In this document: one piece after another, positions 38,378-46,920 of the stretch
Layout of the letters: every line of letters begins with the position of its first letter
Numbering within the stretch: the first letter of the stretch is position 1
Program-made: the position numbers and the translations under genes
Notes under the pieces: model-generated
Databases searched by the model: none
Told to the model about the DNA's origin: nothing
The model's input: the letters and a program-made list of their open reading frames with translations, nothing else
From: Acidisarcina polymorpha
GTDB lineage: Bacteria > Acidobacteriota > Terriglobia > Terriglobales > Acidobacteriaceae
NCBI RefSeq assembly: GCF_003330725.1
Contig: NZ_CP030840.1
Span: 5,270,001 to 5,334,000 of the forward strand
Length of the DNA stretch: 64,000 nt
Direction of reading: 5' to 3'

Positions 38378-39232
38378 CTACCAGGCCAGCTTCTCCGGCA
38401 GGAACTCGGCAAAGAGGTCGTCGTAATAAGGCTTCAATTCGGCCAGGTTTGGTTTAGCGCTCCCCTTGGAGTAGAGGTCGTAGGGATTGAAGTCGTTCAC
38501 CGCCGCAAACATCTCCTCGTCGTGTTTAGACATGAGATGACGATAGGCGCCATGTTTGTGGGCAGGATAAAACGAGTGATACCGGAGCATGTACAGTGCC
38601 GGCTCGGGTAGATAATCCTTCACCACATGGTAAATGTACTCGTCATGGCCCCAGGACAGGTGGACATTGTCGAGCCCCACATTCGGCGAGTAAATGCCGT
38701 ACTTCGTCTGGTACTCCGGAACGGCCGAGTCGGGGTTGGCAGCGAAGTACTCCGGAAACACAATCTGATCAGACCAGGCGCAACCAACCGGGAAGGTGTC
38801 CCCCACGACCGCCCATTGCGGCTCGCCATAGAGGCAAAGCACCTTGCCAAGGTCGTGGATGAAGCCGGTAAGCACAAACCAGCGGGGATGTCCGTCCCGG
38901 CGAATCGCCTCTGAGGTCTGTAGCAGGTGCTCGACCTGCGAGAGATCGGTGTCAGGATCGCTATCGTCCACCAGCGTGTTTAAGAATTCCGCTGCTTCCC
39001 ACACCGTTTTTTTGCCGATATTCAGCCCAAGGTATTCTTTCTTCTTGGCCAGGACGAAATCGAGCGTCTGGTTCGCATGGTTCTGACGATAGAATTCAGC
39101 GACCCCGGGAGTGGCCTTCTCGTCGTACTGACGGAATTCCGACTGCGCCTTCCCTTCCTGGTAGCGGCTGGCAACATAGTCATCCCAATCCTCAAGGTTG
39201 GCTAGCGGGTTTTCAGCAGTGGCAACGCGCAT
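38378..39232 (-). CDS. myo-Inositol oxygenase
   Basis: 284 residues, the length of animal MIOX. It cleaves myo-inositol with O2 to D-glucuronate at a di-iron centre. All six expected ligands are seen: H102 ([11 protein letters not shown]), H126/D127 (GFIHDLGKV), H196 (LSWGHDEY), H219 (RYHSFYP), D252 (FNPYDLYSK). Also [15 protein letters not shown] is nearly identical to eukaryotic MIOX. The family is common in eukaryotes and sporadic in bacteria. It lies 97 nt downstream of a secreted hydrolase gene; no inositol transporter or dehydrogenase is adjacent. Confidence 0.95.
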   Translation of the reverse strand: MRVATAENPLANLEDWDDYVASRYQEGKAQSEFRQYDEKATPGVAEFYRQNHANQTLDFVLAKKKEYLGLNIGKKTVWEAAEFLNTLVDDSDPDTDLSQVEHLLQTSEAIRRDGHPRWFVLTGFIHDLGKVLCLYGEPQWAVVGDTFPVGCAWSDQIVFPEYFAANPDSAVPEYQTKYGIYSPNVGLDNVHLSWGHDEYIYHVVKDYLPEPALYMLRYHSFYPAHKHGAYRHLMSKHDEEMFAAVNDFNPYDLYSKGSAKPNLAELKPYYDDLFAEFLPEKLAW

Positions 39233-39329
39233 GACGGAATTCCTCCCCAGGGTAGGAGTCTATAGCACGGAGAAACGTCTTTCCAGTCAAAACCCGGCAC
39301 ATCTGGCCGTAAACGTAAACGTCTGTCAC

Positions 39330-40226
39330 TCATCCGGGCGCTCCAGCAGCTTTGCTCGAGTGGAGGAACCCCTGAGCATCCAACCACTGAAGGAGGAGTG
39401 TTGTCCAGCCAGAGACGGGTGCCGTGTTCGTCTGCCGGACGCCAAAGCCATGTCCGATGCCGGCGTAGATGTGGAGCTCGGCAGGGACATGAAGCCTGGT
39501 GAGAGCCAGATACAGCTCCGGAAGGCCTTGTGAGATATCAGGCCGGTCGTTCCCTCCGCAAGCAAGGAAGGCGGGTGGTGTCTCCCCCGTAAGGCGAGCG
39601 TCGCGCACCAGCGCAGGATAGAGCAGCGCCTGGAAATTAGGCTTGGAACTAACACGATCAATCGGGTCTGCAGCAGATGGCATCCCCTCGTCATAGCGGG
39701 TGCTGGCTAGCTCCGCCAGTTCGCCGCCAGCCGAGAAGCCCATCACGCCGATATGCTCCGCATTGATCCCCCACTCCTTGGAACGGCCTCTGACGATCCG
39801 GATAGCGCGTTCAATGTCGGCTAGCTCGGTGCCTTCAATCGTGTAAGTCGAGTTCTTGTCTTTGGCGAGACGGTATTTCAAAACGAATGCCGCAACGCCA
39901 TGGTCACTCAGCCATTTGGAGACTGCATAGCCTTCATGGTCCACCCACAGCTCGCTGTGGCCGCCTCCAGGAGCCACAATGATCGCCGCTCCCGTAGCAG
40001 TGTTGGCGGGAGGGAAGTACGGCGTAATCGACGGCTCATGCACATTCGAGACGACATGGTCGCCTTGTGGAGTGGTCCTCACGATCCCCGGCGTTGGCGT
40101 TTGCGGAGAGCCGGGAGCGCCTTGTGGCCAAAGCTTGATCGGAGCCTGCTGTGCGCTTCCCAAGCTGACGAAAAAGGCGAGGCTCAGAAACGCAACCGGC
40201 TGACGGACGCTGTAAATCGTCTTCAT
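39330..40226 (-). CDS. Secreted alpha/beta hydrolase (acetyl-esterase/BD-FAE-like)
   Basis: 298 residues from ATG 40226 (MKTIYSVRQPVAFLSLAFFVSLGSAQQ, signal peptide), with GGAAGGACAGGA before it; the open frame extends to 40310 without support. The domain includes IIVAPGGGHSELWVDHEGYAVSKWLSDHGVAAFVLKYRL, nucleophile GFSAGGE, Asp near ACGGNDRPD and His in GIGHGFG, so the triad is complete. Relatives de-esterify plant polysaccharides or unknown esters. It may be co-transcribed with the inositol oxygenase gene downstream. Confidence 0.88.
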   Translation of the reverse strand: MKTIYSVRQPVAFLSLAFFVSLGSAQQAPIKLWPQGAPGSPQTPTPGIVRTTPQGDHVVSNVHEPSITPYFPPANTATGAAIIVAPGGGHSELWVDHEGYAVSKWLSDHGVAAFVLKYRLAKDKNSTYTIEGTELADIERAIRIVRGRSKEWGINAEHIGVMGFSAGGELAELASTRYDEGMPSAADPIDRVSSKPNFQALLYPALVRDARLTGETPPAFLACGGNDRPDISQGLPELYLALTRLHVPAELHIYAGIGHGFGVRQTNTAPVSGWTTLLLQWLDAQGFLHSSKAAGAPG

Positions 40227-40593
40227 TCCTGTCCTTCCGAATAGCTTCGGGATCATCTGACCCCTACCACAGTCGCTGAGAGGCAGCGGCAAAGATGGCC
40301 CGGTCGGCATCGCCCGCTACCCGCGCAATCGAACGACGAACGGGGAACCATATGCTAGCATCCTAAGCCGTAAGAAGCCGGGCCTGAGGAAGCTAGGTCC
40401 TTAAGAAGCCGGTCCTTTAAGAAGCAAGGTCCTTAAGAAGCTAGGTCTTTTAAGAAGCTAGGTCCTTAAGAAGCCGGGTCCTAAAGAAGCTGGGCCTTTG
40501 AAAAGCTGGGTCCTTACCTCCCAGTGATATCGTTTCCAAACGCATGTCGACTCCGTATAATACGCGTGACTTTAAAAGCATGAACTACAACGA
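40227..40593. other. 367-nt divergent intergenic region with a tandem array
   Basis: The region separates the minus-strand hydrolase and the plus-strand VOC gene. Its centre is the 9-unit array at 40372-40516. No gene was found in the remaining sequence. Confidence 0.6.
40372..40516 (+). repeat. Nine-copy degenerate tandem repeat, about 16 bp per unit
   Basis: Consensus AAGAAGCTAGGTCCTT. Units run AAGAAGCCGGGCCTGA, GGAAGCTAGGTCCTT, AAGAAGCCGGTCCTTT, AAGAAGCAAGGTCCTT and so on, with lengths 15-17, for 145 nt in all. There are no unique spacers. The core CTAGGTCC is the reverse complement of GGACCTAG in the array at 24281. Confidence 0.93.
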
Positions 40594-41538
40594 GTGAAAA
40601 TGACCGTCAGGATATCGTGGAAGCACGTCTCTCGCTTCACATTTTGCTTGCTCATCGCAGTCTCAACTGCATTCGCACAACAGAGCAGGCCGGCAATCAC
40701 CGGAATTTCACACATGTGCGTGTATGCTAGCGATCTTGCCGCTTCTGATCACTTCTATGCGCACTCGCTGGGAGCCATGAAAGGGCCGGATCCTCAGGAC
40801 CCTAGCGGTGTGCGCTATTACTTCAGCCCCACGCAATTTGTAGAAGTGTTGCCGCTGCCCGCTCAGCACACTCTCAGCCGAATGGCTTGCGTCGCCTATA
40901 ACACCGTCGATGCCAATGGGCTTCGAGATTACCTCCGCGCGCACGGCGTCGATAGTGCGTCCGAGGTTCGCTCCGGCAGCGACGGCAGCCGGTGGTTTAA
41001 CACCAAAGACCCGGAAGGGAACCAGGTCCAGTTCATTCAACCAGGACGGCCGGTGACGATGACAGCGGATGCGAAGCCCATCGGCACTCGCGTCATTCAT
41101 GTCGGATATCTAGTGCACAGCCGCGCTGATGAGGACCGGTTCTACAAGGAGATTCTCGGCTTCCGGGCCTACTGGTATGGCGCCATGCAATCCGACCATT
41201 TGGACTGGGTCTCGCAGCAGGTTCCGGATGGTTATGACTGGCTCGAATACATGCTCGTCGGTGACGGCTCTGATGTCCCTGTCGCCAAATTCGATCTGCA
41301 TGAATTGGGAGTGCTGAACCACTTTTCCATCGGCGTCGCCAACATGGAGCAGGCGGTCACCACCCTGATCGGCGAAGATCGCCTCAGTCCGCGACATGAT
41401 GGTCCGCAAATGGGCAGAGACGGAAAGTGGCAGGCCAACCTCTACGATCCCGATGATACCCGTGTCGAACTCATGGAGTTTCAGCCGACCACCAAGCCTT
41501 GCTGCTCCGGATTCACTGCCACCAGTCCAACGAACTAA
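40594..41538 (+). CDS. Exported two-domain VOC (glyoxalase/bleomycin-resistance fold) protein
   Basis: 314 residues with a signal peptide (FTFCLLIAVSTAFAQQ). Two VOC modules: about 35-150 (ITGISHMCVYASDLAASDHFYAHSLG ... DPEGNQVQFIQP) and about 165-300 (RVIHVGYLVHSRADEDRFYKEILGFRAYW ... DPDDTRVELMEF). Likely metal ligands are His/Glu at the usual positions of each half. The substrate is unknown. GTG 40594 or ATG 40600 may be the start. An 18-nt gap separates it from the next gene, suggesting an operon. Confidence 0.85.
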   Translation: MKMTVRISWKHVSRFTFCLLIAVSTAFAQQSRPAITGISHMCVYASDLAASDHFYAHSLGAMKGPDPQDPSGVRYYFSPTQFVEVLPLPAQHTLSRMACVAYNTVDANGLRDYLRAHGVDSASEVRSGSDGSRWFNTKDPEGNQVQFIQPGRPVTMTADAKPIGTRVIHVGYLVHSRADEDRFYKEILGFRAYWYGAMQSDHLDWVSQQVPDGYDWLEYMLVGDGSDVPVAKFDLHELGVLNHFSIGVANMEQAVTTLIGEDRLSPRHDGPQMGRDGKWQANLYDPDDTRVELMEFQPTTKPCCSGFTATSPTN

Positions 41539-41556
41539 GCCTCCCGAGGGGAATAA

Positions 41557-43080
41557 GTGCTCACACCGTTTAGTCGGAATGTCCTCGGCTGCTGCTTGGC
41601 GATCCTGGTCGTGCTCTCTGCACCATCTGCCAGATCGGCTAATGCTTCACTCGGCATCTTCGCGGAGCACGGTGATGTCGGGAAGGTCTTGCATCCCGGA
41701 TCGGTAGAATACAACGCTGCCGAGAAAAGCTATACGGTCAGCGGCAGCGGCGAAAACATGTGGTTTGGCCATGACGATTTTCACTTTGTCTGGACCAAAG
41801 TTTCTGGTGATGTCTCGTTAACCGCAGACATCGCCTTCGTCGGAGCGACCGGCAACAACCACCGCAAAGCAGTGTTGATGATCCGTCAGAGCCTTGACGG
41901 AGATGCCACCGCTGTCGATGTTGCGCGCCACGGAGACGGTCTCACCGCTCTCCAGTTCCGGGATGCAATCGGAGCCAATACCCATGAAGTCGAGTCGAAC
42001 ATCTCCGCTCCACAGACGGTGCGTATTGTGAAGCGTGGCGATTCTATTTACGCTTTCGTCTCGAAAGACGGAAAGCTTGTTTTTACCGGGGCCTCCACGA
42101 AGCTGGCATTAACTGGACCATTCTATGTAGGGATCGGGGTTTGTTCGCACGACAAGGATGTTGTCGAGAAGGCCGTTTTCACGAACGTCAAGCTCGTGTC
42201 GCTTCCCCCCGCAGCAACGAAGCCTATTCTCTATAGCACGCTCGAAACCATCGCTGTCGCCTCAACCGATCGACACGTTGTATATGGAGCGCCGCAACAC
42301 TTCGAAGCGCCGAACTGGTCCCGCGATGGGTCCTTCTTTCTCTTCAATCAGGATGGAAAGATCTATCGTCTGGCATTGGACGGAGCAGATCCTTCGGTTA
42401 TCCCCACCAGTCCTCAAGACAATTGCAACAACGACCATGGAATCTCCCCTGACGGGCAATCCATTGCCGTCAGCGACTCCTCCGGAAACAGTAAAAAATC
42501 TTCGGTCTATATCGTGCCGATAGGTGGCGGCACACCCCGGCAGATCACCGAGAACTCGCCGTCCTACTGGCACGGCTGGTCGCCCGATGGCAGAACCCTG
42601 GCCTTCACCGGGGAGCGGAATGGTGACTTTGACATTTACACAATCCCCGTAAGTGGTGGAACCGAGACTCGCCTCACTACAGCCAAAGGTCTTGACGACG
42701 GCCCCGAATATTCCCCGGATGGACTTTATATTTACTTCAACTCGGTGCGCACCGGGTCGATGCAGATATGGCGCATGAAGGCCGACGGGAGCGCCCAGGA
42801 GCAAGTACTGTCCGACGACACCAACGACTGGTTTCCTCATATCTCGCCAGACGGAAAGTGGATGGTCTTCCTTTCCTACGAAAAAGGCGTTACGGGCCAT
42901 CCAGCGCAAAAAGACGTGATGCCGCAGCTCATGTCGATGGAAGACAAGAAGGTGCATGTGCTCGCCACGCTCTTTGGCGGCCAGGGCACGATCAACGTTC
43001 CTTCATGGTCGCCGGATAGTAAGAAATTGGCTTTTGTCAGTTATTCGATCTTGCAGGATGATCCAGCGGAGATGAAATAG
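41557..43080 (+). CDS. Exported TolB-like beta-propeller (PD40) protein
   Basis: 507 residues, GTG start with GAGGGG upstream, signal peptide ending near SARSA. The N-terminal 200 residues form a jelly-roll-like domain ([34 protein letters not shown]) resembling DUF1349-type carbohydrate-binding modules. The second half contains at least five PD40/WD40-like blades ([68 protein letters not shown]). The role is probably periplasmic binding or hydrolysis-related; no catalytic residue is evident. It follows the VOC gene by 18 nt. Confidence 0.85.
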   Translation: MLTPFSRNVLGCCLAILVVLSAPSARSANASLGIFAEHGDVGKVLHPGSVEYNAAEKSYTVSGSGENMWFGHDDFHFVWTKVSGDVSLTADIAFVGATGNNHRKAVLMIRQSLDGDATAVDVARHGDGLTALQFRDAIGANTHEVESNISAPQTVRIVKRGDSIYAFVSKDGKLVFTGASTKLALTGPFYVGIGVCSHDKDVVEKAVFTNVKLVSLPPAATKPILYSTLETIAVASTDRHVVYGAPQHFEAPNWSRDGSFFLFNQDGKIYRLALDGADPSVIPTSPQDNCNNDHGISPDGQSIAVSDSSGNSKKSSVYIVPIGGGTPRQITENSPSYWHGWSPDGRTLAFTGERNGDFDIYTIPVSGGTETRLTTAKGLDDGPEYSPDGLYIYFNSVRTGSMQIWRMKADGSAQEQVLSDDTNDWFPHISPDGKWMVFLSYEKGVTGHPAQKDVMPQLMSMEDKKVHVLATLFGGQGTINVPSWSPDSKKLAFVSYSILQDDPAEMK

Positions 43081-43176
43081 TCCCCTCGAAGCACGATTCT
43101 TGGTGTCGTCGTCCAGGCTTATGCCATACCGGCTTCGATCCGCAATCATGCATCTTTTCCTATATGCGTACGCAGA

Positions 43177-43989
43177 ATGGAGCGGCAGCTCTTGTATAGA
43201 CTCTCTTCTGAATTCGATCGCTTGCGGCGGGAATTCAACGAAGCGCTGATCGCCTGCCGGGCGGCCACCGAAAAGAAGCAAGTGCATTCGCTGCGGACCG
43301 GCACCCGGCGGCTCGAGGCCTTACTTAAGAAGGCTGCTGAAGATCATCCAGGCTCGAAGCCACTCCAGGTCCAGGCAAACAAAGTGCTCCGCAGGTTAAA
43401 GCGGGTCCGCAAAGCAGCGGGAGTCGCCCGCGATCTCGATGTTCTTCGAAATCTCGCAGGCCCGGTGAGAGATCGGGCATTGACCTCAACCAAGCCATCC
43501 GAGCACGAAAACCTCATCGCCAGCTACAAGCAGCTGGAGGACGATCTCCGCAGTAGGCGAAAACACGCGGCAAGCGAGCTCGCCACCGCACTCGAGGAGC
43601 ATGAGCCCGGATTGGAACGCGCCCTCGAAGCCATGTCCAAAGCGATGTCCAACTTTACTGCGAAAGAGCCATCGCCCATGCGCACCGCGAATATCTGGAT
43701 GAAGCGTATTCGCATGCCCGGCAGTGACCCCGGCAAAGAGGCTCTGCATAGTTTCCGGAAACAAACCAAAACCATGCGTTACCTCGCCGAGCTGGAGCCG
43801 CGATCGATCACCGCTCAGCGCTTTGCGGCGCACCTTAAAGCGATCCAGGGCTCGATCGGGCAGTGGCACGACCTCCTTCTGTTTGTGGAGGAAGCCAAAG
43901 AAATTCTTGGTAAGGATTCGCTGCTGACGCAAGTCGTCAAGACCGAGCGTAATCAAGCGCGGCGTGCGGCAATGCGCTCGATCCGATAA
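43177..43989 (+). CDS. CHAD domain protein
   Basis: 270 residues. CHAD hallmarks: QVHSLRTGTRRLEALL, VARDLDVLRNL, LHSFRKQTKTMRYLAEL and IQGSIGQWHDLLL, giving the conserved basic residues that bind polyphosphate. There is no linked CYTH domain. It ends TAA 43987, yet the same frame remains open for 87 further codons to TAG 44252, an odd feature described in the findings. The gene is separated from the upstream propeller gene by 96 nt. Confidence 0.9.
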   Translation: MERQLLYRLSSEFDRLRREFNEALIACRAATEKKQVHSLRTGTRRLEALLKKAAEDHPGSKPLQVQANKVLRRLKRVRKAAGVARDLDVLRNLAGPVRDRALTSTKPSEHENLIASYKQLEDDLRSRRKHAASELATALEEHEPGLERALEAMSKAMSNFTAKEPSPMRTANIWMKRIRMPGSDPGKEALHSFRKQTKTMRYLAELEPRSITAQRFAAHLKAIQGSIGQWHDLLLFVEEAKEILGKDSLLTQVVKTERNQARRAAMRSIR

Positions 43990-44280
43990 GAGCAGGGGAT
44001 CAAAGCCAAAGCCGCAGGTGGAGTAGTCACGAGGGAAACGCCGAACTGGGCCGACTATCTGCAAGCCAAGGGTCTCGGAAAACAACTGAGCACCGACGAT
44101 TTCGCCGGACATCCCGCTCACCATGCCAACTCGTCGATCAAGGCGATCGAAGGTATCGCGGCCTGCCCAGATGGCGAAGCGCCTCAGGGAAAACTGGCGG
44201 GCGCGATCCGGATCGGTGGAAAACACCGGCTTGACCGAAAACCCGCTTGCTTTTAGTCTGTGGTTACACGGGAAAGGAGG

Positions 44281-44352
44281 ATGATCCAGCCTATGACAAG
44301 TTCTGACGGTAGTAGTTGTGGCAGTTCAATACGTGAGGTGACTGAGGCTTAG
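44281..44352 (+). CDS. Possible 23-residue leader/small ORF with a strong Shine-Dalgarno
   Basis: AAAGGAGG (44273-44280) precedes ATG 44281 with no spacer, and the in-frame ATG 44293 with 12 nt. The product would be Ser-rich (MIQPMTSSDGSSCGSS...) ending TAG 44350. It is followed by a hairpin (AGAGCG/CGCTCT at 44351-44366) and a terminator. It could be a real small gene, or a chance ORF inside a non-coding RNA. Confidence 0.25.
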   Translation: MIQPMTSSDGSSCGSSIREVTEA

Positions 44353-44458
44353 AGCGTCCTCGCTCTAGACCTGGCGATACCGCAACCGAACTCGCCGAGG
44401 CCCACTTCGAAGTTTTTTGAAGCGAGGATGCCTCAGGTCAATCTCAACAGCTCACCGA

Positions 44459-44501
44459 AGATGAGGCCCGCTGCGTAATCTTGTAGCGGGCCTCATCTTT
44501 T
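44459..44501 (+). terminator. Rho-independent terminator upstream of thiG
   Basis: AGATGAGGCCCGCT (44459-44472) pairs with AGCGGGCCTCATCT (44485-44498), a perfect 14-bp stem, followed by TTT. It ends transcription coming from the CHAD side, or acts as an attenuator for thiG. Confidence 0.85.
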
Positions 44502-44630
44502 GCTCGACCATTTCGCCTTATGAAATTGTGCTGCCATGAGGATCGAGGCCAATGGAGCTGGCCGGTCCCTAGAACCGAACGTTGCAACCAGACCAAAACG
44601 CTTCAGCCGGATCGGACTTACAATAACCGC

Positions 44631-45401
44631 ATGGAACCACTAGTCATCGCGGGCAAGGCATTTCAGTCACGGCTTATCGTCGGCACCGGCAAATATAAAG
44701 ACGGGCGCGAAACCCAGGCAGCTATCGAGGCCTCGGGCGCGGAGATGGTCACCGTCGCAGTGCGCCGAGTCAACCTCGATCGCTCCAAGGAATCGCTGCT
44801 CGACTTCATCGATCCACAGCGCTATTTCCTGCTCCCGAATACCGCCGGCTGCTATACCGCCGAGGAGGCGATCCGTGCGGCCCGGCTGGGGCGCGAAGTT
44901 GGGATCTCCGACTGGGTCAAAATCGAAGTGATTGGCGATCAGGCAACCCTCTATCCTGACGTTCAGGCGACCCTCGAAGCCACCCGGGTGCTGGTCAAGG
45001 AAGGCTTCACGGTGCTTCCCTATACCTCCGACGACATCGTCTTTGCGCGGCGGTTGATCGATGCAGGCGCGGCTGCCGTCATGCCTCTAGGCGCGCCCAT
45101 TGGCAGCGGACTCGGCATTCAAAACATCGCAAATCTGCAGATCCTGCGTGAGCGGATCACCGAAGTTCCGCTGATCGTCGACGCCGGGGTCGGCACCGCC
45201 TCCGATGCCGCGATCGCCATGGAGCTCGGCGCCGACGCGGTCTTGATGAATACCGGCATCGCGGCCGCTCGCGAACCCGTGCTCATGGCCGAAGCCATGA
45301 TGCACGCCGTGCTGGCCGGAAGGCAGGCGTATCTGAGCGGGCGAATGCCGAGAAAGCTCTACGCAACCGCAAGTTCGCCGCTCGAAGGCATCTCCAGATA
45401 G
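44631..45401 (+). CDS. thiG: Thiazole synthase
   Basis: 256 residues from ATG 44631 ([24 protein letters not shown]); the frame is open to 44520 but that extension is unlike ThiG. It forms the thiazole ring of thiamine. K97 in VKIEVIGD is the Schiff-base lysine, and the phosphate-binding loops [12 protein letters not shown] and [29 protein letters not shown] are present. No thiS, thiF, thiO or thiH neighbour is seen, so it stands apart from other thiamine genes. Confidence 0.95.
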   Translation: MEPLVIAGKAFQSRLIVGTGKYKDGRETQAAIEASGAEMVTVAVRRVNLDRSKESLLDFIDPQRYFLLPNTAGCYTAEEAIRAARLGREVGISDWVKIEVIGDQATLYPDVQATLEATRVLVKEGFTVLPYTSDDIVFARRLIDAGAAAVMPLGAPIGSGLGIQNIANLQILRERITEVPLIVDAGVGTASDAAIAMELGADAVLMNTGIAAAREPVLMAEAMMHAVLAGRQAYLSGRMPRKLYATASSPLEGISR

Positions 45402-45490
45402 CCCTGCGGGAGCTTTCGTACCCAGCCGTGCCCCGCATTTGTAAATTGATCCTTGGAGACGCTCGGCGATTGCTTTAGACTCGTATTCGC

Positions 45491-46015
45491 ATGCGAGTCT
45501 TCGGCATCGATTGCGGTACCGACTGCACCGGCTACGGTGTCGTCGAGTGGTCGCCAACCGGCCCGATGGGCAGCCGGGAACCTTGTCTGGTCGCCGTCGC
45601 CTCCGGTGGCATCCGTCTGCCGAAAAGCGACACCATGCCGCAAAAACTCAGCTTCGTCTATCGCGAGTTGATGCTGCTGTTGGCGGCCTACGAGCCCGAA
45701 GTCGTGGCCGTCGAAGAAGTCTTCTACTCGGCAAATGTGAAGTCGGCCTTGAAATTGGGCCAGGTTCGCGGGGTCGCCTTGCTAGCGGCGGCGAATTGCG
45801 GACTGGCCGTAGCAGAATATGCTCCGTTGAAGATTAAGTCGTCCGTCGTCGGCTATGGGTTGGCGCAGAAAGAGCAGGTTCAATATATGGTGACTCGTTT
45901 GCTCAAACTCAGTTGCGTTCCGGAACCGGCCGACGCGGCCGACGCGCTGGCCGTCGCCATCTGCCATATGCATACCGCGCAAACTCTACTGGCGCAGTCG
46001 GGTGTCAAGCATTGA
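45491..46015 (+). CDS. ruvC: Holliday junction resolvase RuvC
   Basis: 174 residues. The RNase H-like fold starts MRVFGIDCGTDCTGYGVVE with catalytic Asp7; further acids lie in VVAVEEVFYS and PADAADALAVAICH. The DNA-binding segment LKIKSSVVGYGLAQKEQVQYMV is typical. It resolves recombination intermediates with RuvAB, whose genes are not here. Its TGA overlaps a TTG start of the next gene. Confidence 0.95.
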   Translation: MRVFGIDCGTDCTGYGVVEWSPTGPMGSREPCLVAVASGGIRLPKSDTMPQKLSFVYRELMLLLAAYEPEVVAVEEVFYSANVKSALKLGQVRGVALLAAANCGLAVAEYAPLKIKSSVVGYGLAQKEQVQYMVTRLLKLSCVPEPADAADALAVAICHMHTAQTLLAQSGVKH

Positions 46016-46785
46016 AAGTCACAAGCACATTGAGATTGACGAAGGGCCGTAGATGTCTGCAGATCGGAACGCTGATTCTATCCTTGTCTGGTTTCACCGG
46101 GGCTGCTTTCGCTTGGGGGGCGCTCGACAGCGCGCAGTCTTCGTCCACAATCGCTCCGAACCCCGCCGACAAGCCTCACGTCAGCTTTCACTATGAACAC
46201 CCGCAGCTCCAACCCGCCAAATACACCTTCGTGATCTTTGAGGATGGCCGCGGCGAATTTCACTCCGAGCCGAGCGCCACGCCGCCACACGATACGCTCT
46301 CCTATCAAACCATGGCCCATCCACTCGACCGTCCGGTGCAGTTGTCCAAAACCGCTGTCGAGGAGATCTTCTCCACCGCGCGAGCGCAGAGGTTCTTCGC
46401 CGTGTCGTGTGAGGACGTAAAAGATAAAGTCGCCTTTCAGGGGACCAAACAACTCAGCTATGCCGGACCCGACGGAAACGGAAGCTGTACCTATAACTGG
46501 TCGAAGATCGCGCCCATCCAGAAAGTCACGACCACCTTTGAGTCGATCGCCTTTACCTTGGAAGTAGGCCGCCGCCTCGAAGTGGAGCACAAACACGATC
46601 GGCTCGCCCTTGATGCAGAGTTGGCTACCTTGCTCTCTGCCGCGAAAGATGGCAGGGCGCTCGAGATTCAGACGATCCAGCCGATCCTCGAGGAGATCAG
46701 CAACGACGAGGCGGTCCTCGAGCGGGCCCGTTCCCGCGCTCGCAAACTCCTGGGCGATGACAGCACCACCGCTTCATTGCGCTAA
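46012..46785 (+). CDS. Exported protein of unknown function
   Basis: 257 residues if started at TTG 46012, which overlaps the ruvC stop (ATTGA); later TTGs at 46036 and 46042 are alternatives. A hydrophobic stretch (LQIGTLILSLSGFTGAAFAWG) suggests a signal peptide or anchor. The mature part has YTFVIFEDGRGEFHSEPS and KVAFQGTKQLSYAGPDGNGSCTYNW, followed by a charged helical tail. I do not recognise a family. It is probably coupled to ruvC. Confidence 0.7.
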   Translation: MKVTSTLRLTKGRRCLQIGTLILSLSGFTGAAFAWGALDSAQSSSTIAPNPADKPHVSFHYEHPQLQPAKYTFVIFEDGRGEFHSEPSATPPHDTLSYQTMAHPLDRPVQLSKTAVEEIFSTARAQRFFAVSCEDVKDKVAFQGTKQLSYAGPDGNGSCTYNWSKIAPIQKVTTTFESIAFTLEVGRRLEVEHKHDRLALDAELATLLSAAKDGRALEIQTIQPILEEISNDEAVLERARSRARKLLGDDSTTASLR

Positions 46786-46920
46786 CATTTTGTCGCGCCG
46801 GCTGGTCGAAAGCTCTGTACAAACGCGCGAAATTGGCAGAAACTTTTCCTTAAAGAACGCGTCTTTACGTATTGCGGCGAGTCAGCAAAAGCCTGAGCGC
46901 CTCGAAATGGAGGTGCTGTG

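Larger units (their letters stand above)
43990..44630. other. 641-nt region between the CHAD gene and thiG
   Basis: 43990-44254 is an open frame in phase with the preceding CHAD gene but after its stop. 44275-44352 holds a strong Shine-Dalgarno and a tiny ORF. 44459-44501 is an intrinsic terminator. No TPP riboswitch elements were seen before thiG. Confidence 0.6.

Noticed and set aside
40372-40516. The tandem array as a CRISPR
   Set aside because: Units follow each other directly at about 16 nt, vary in sequence, and have no unique spacers; no cas genes are present.
44510-44630. TPP riboswitch upstream of thiG
   Set aside because: The CTGAGA and CCTGATCTGGATAATGCCAG-like elements are not present.
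46786-46917. Possible cyclic-di-GMP riboswitch before the FecR gene
   Set aside because: A GCAAAAGCC string resembles part of that motif, but the rest of the conserved core and pairing is not found.
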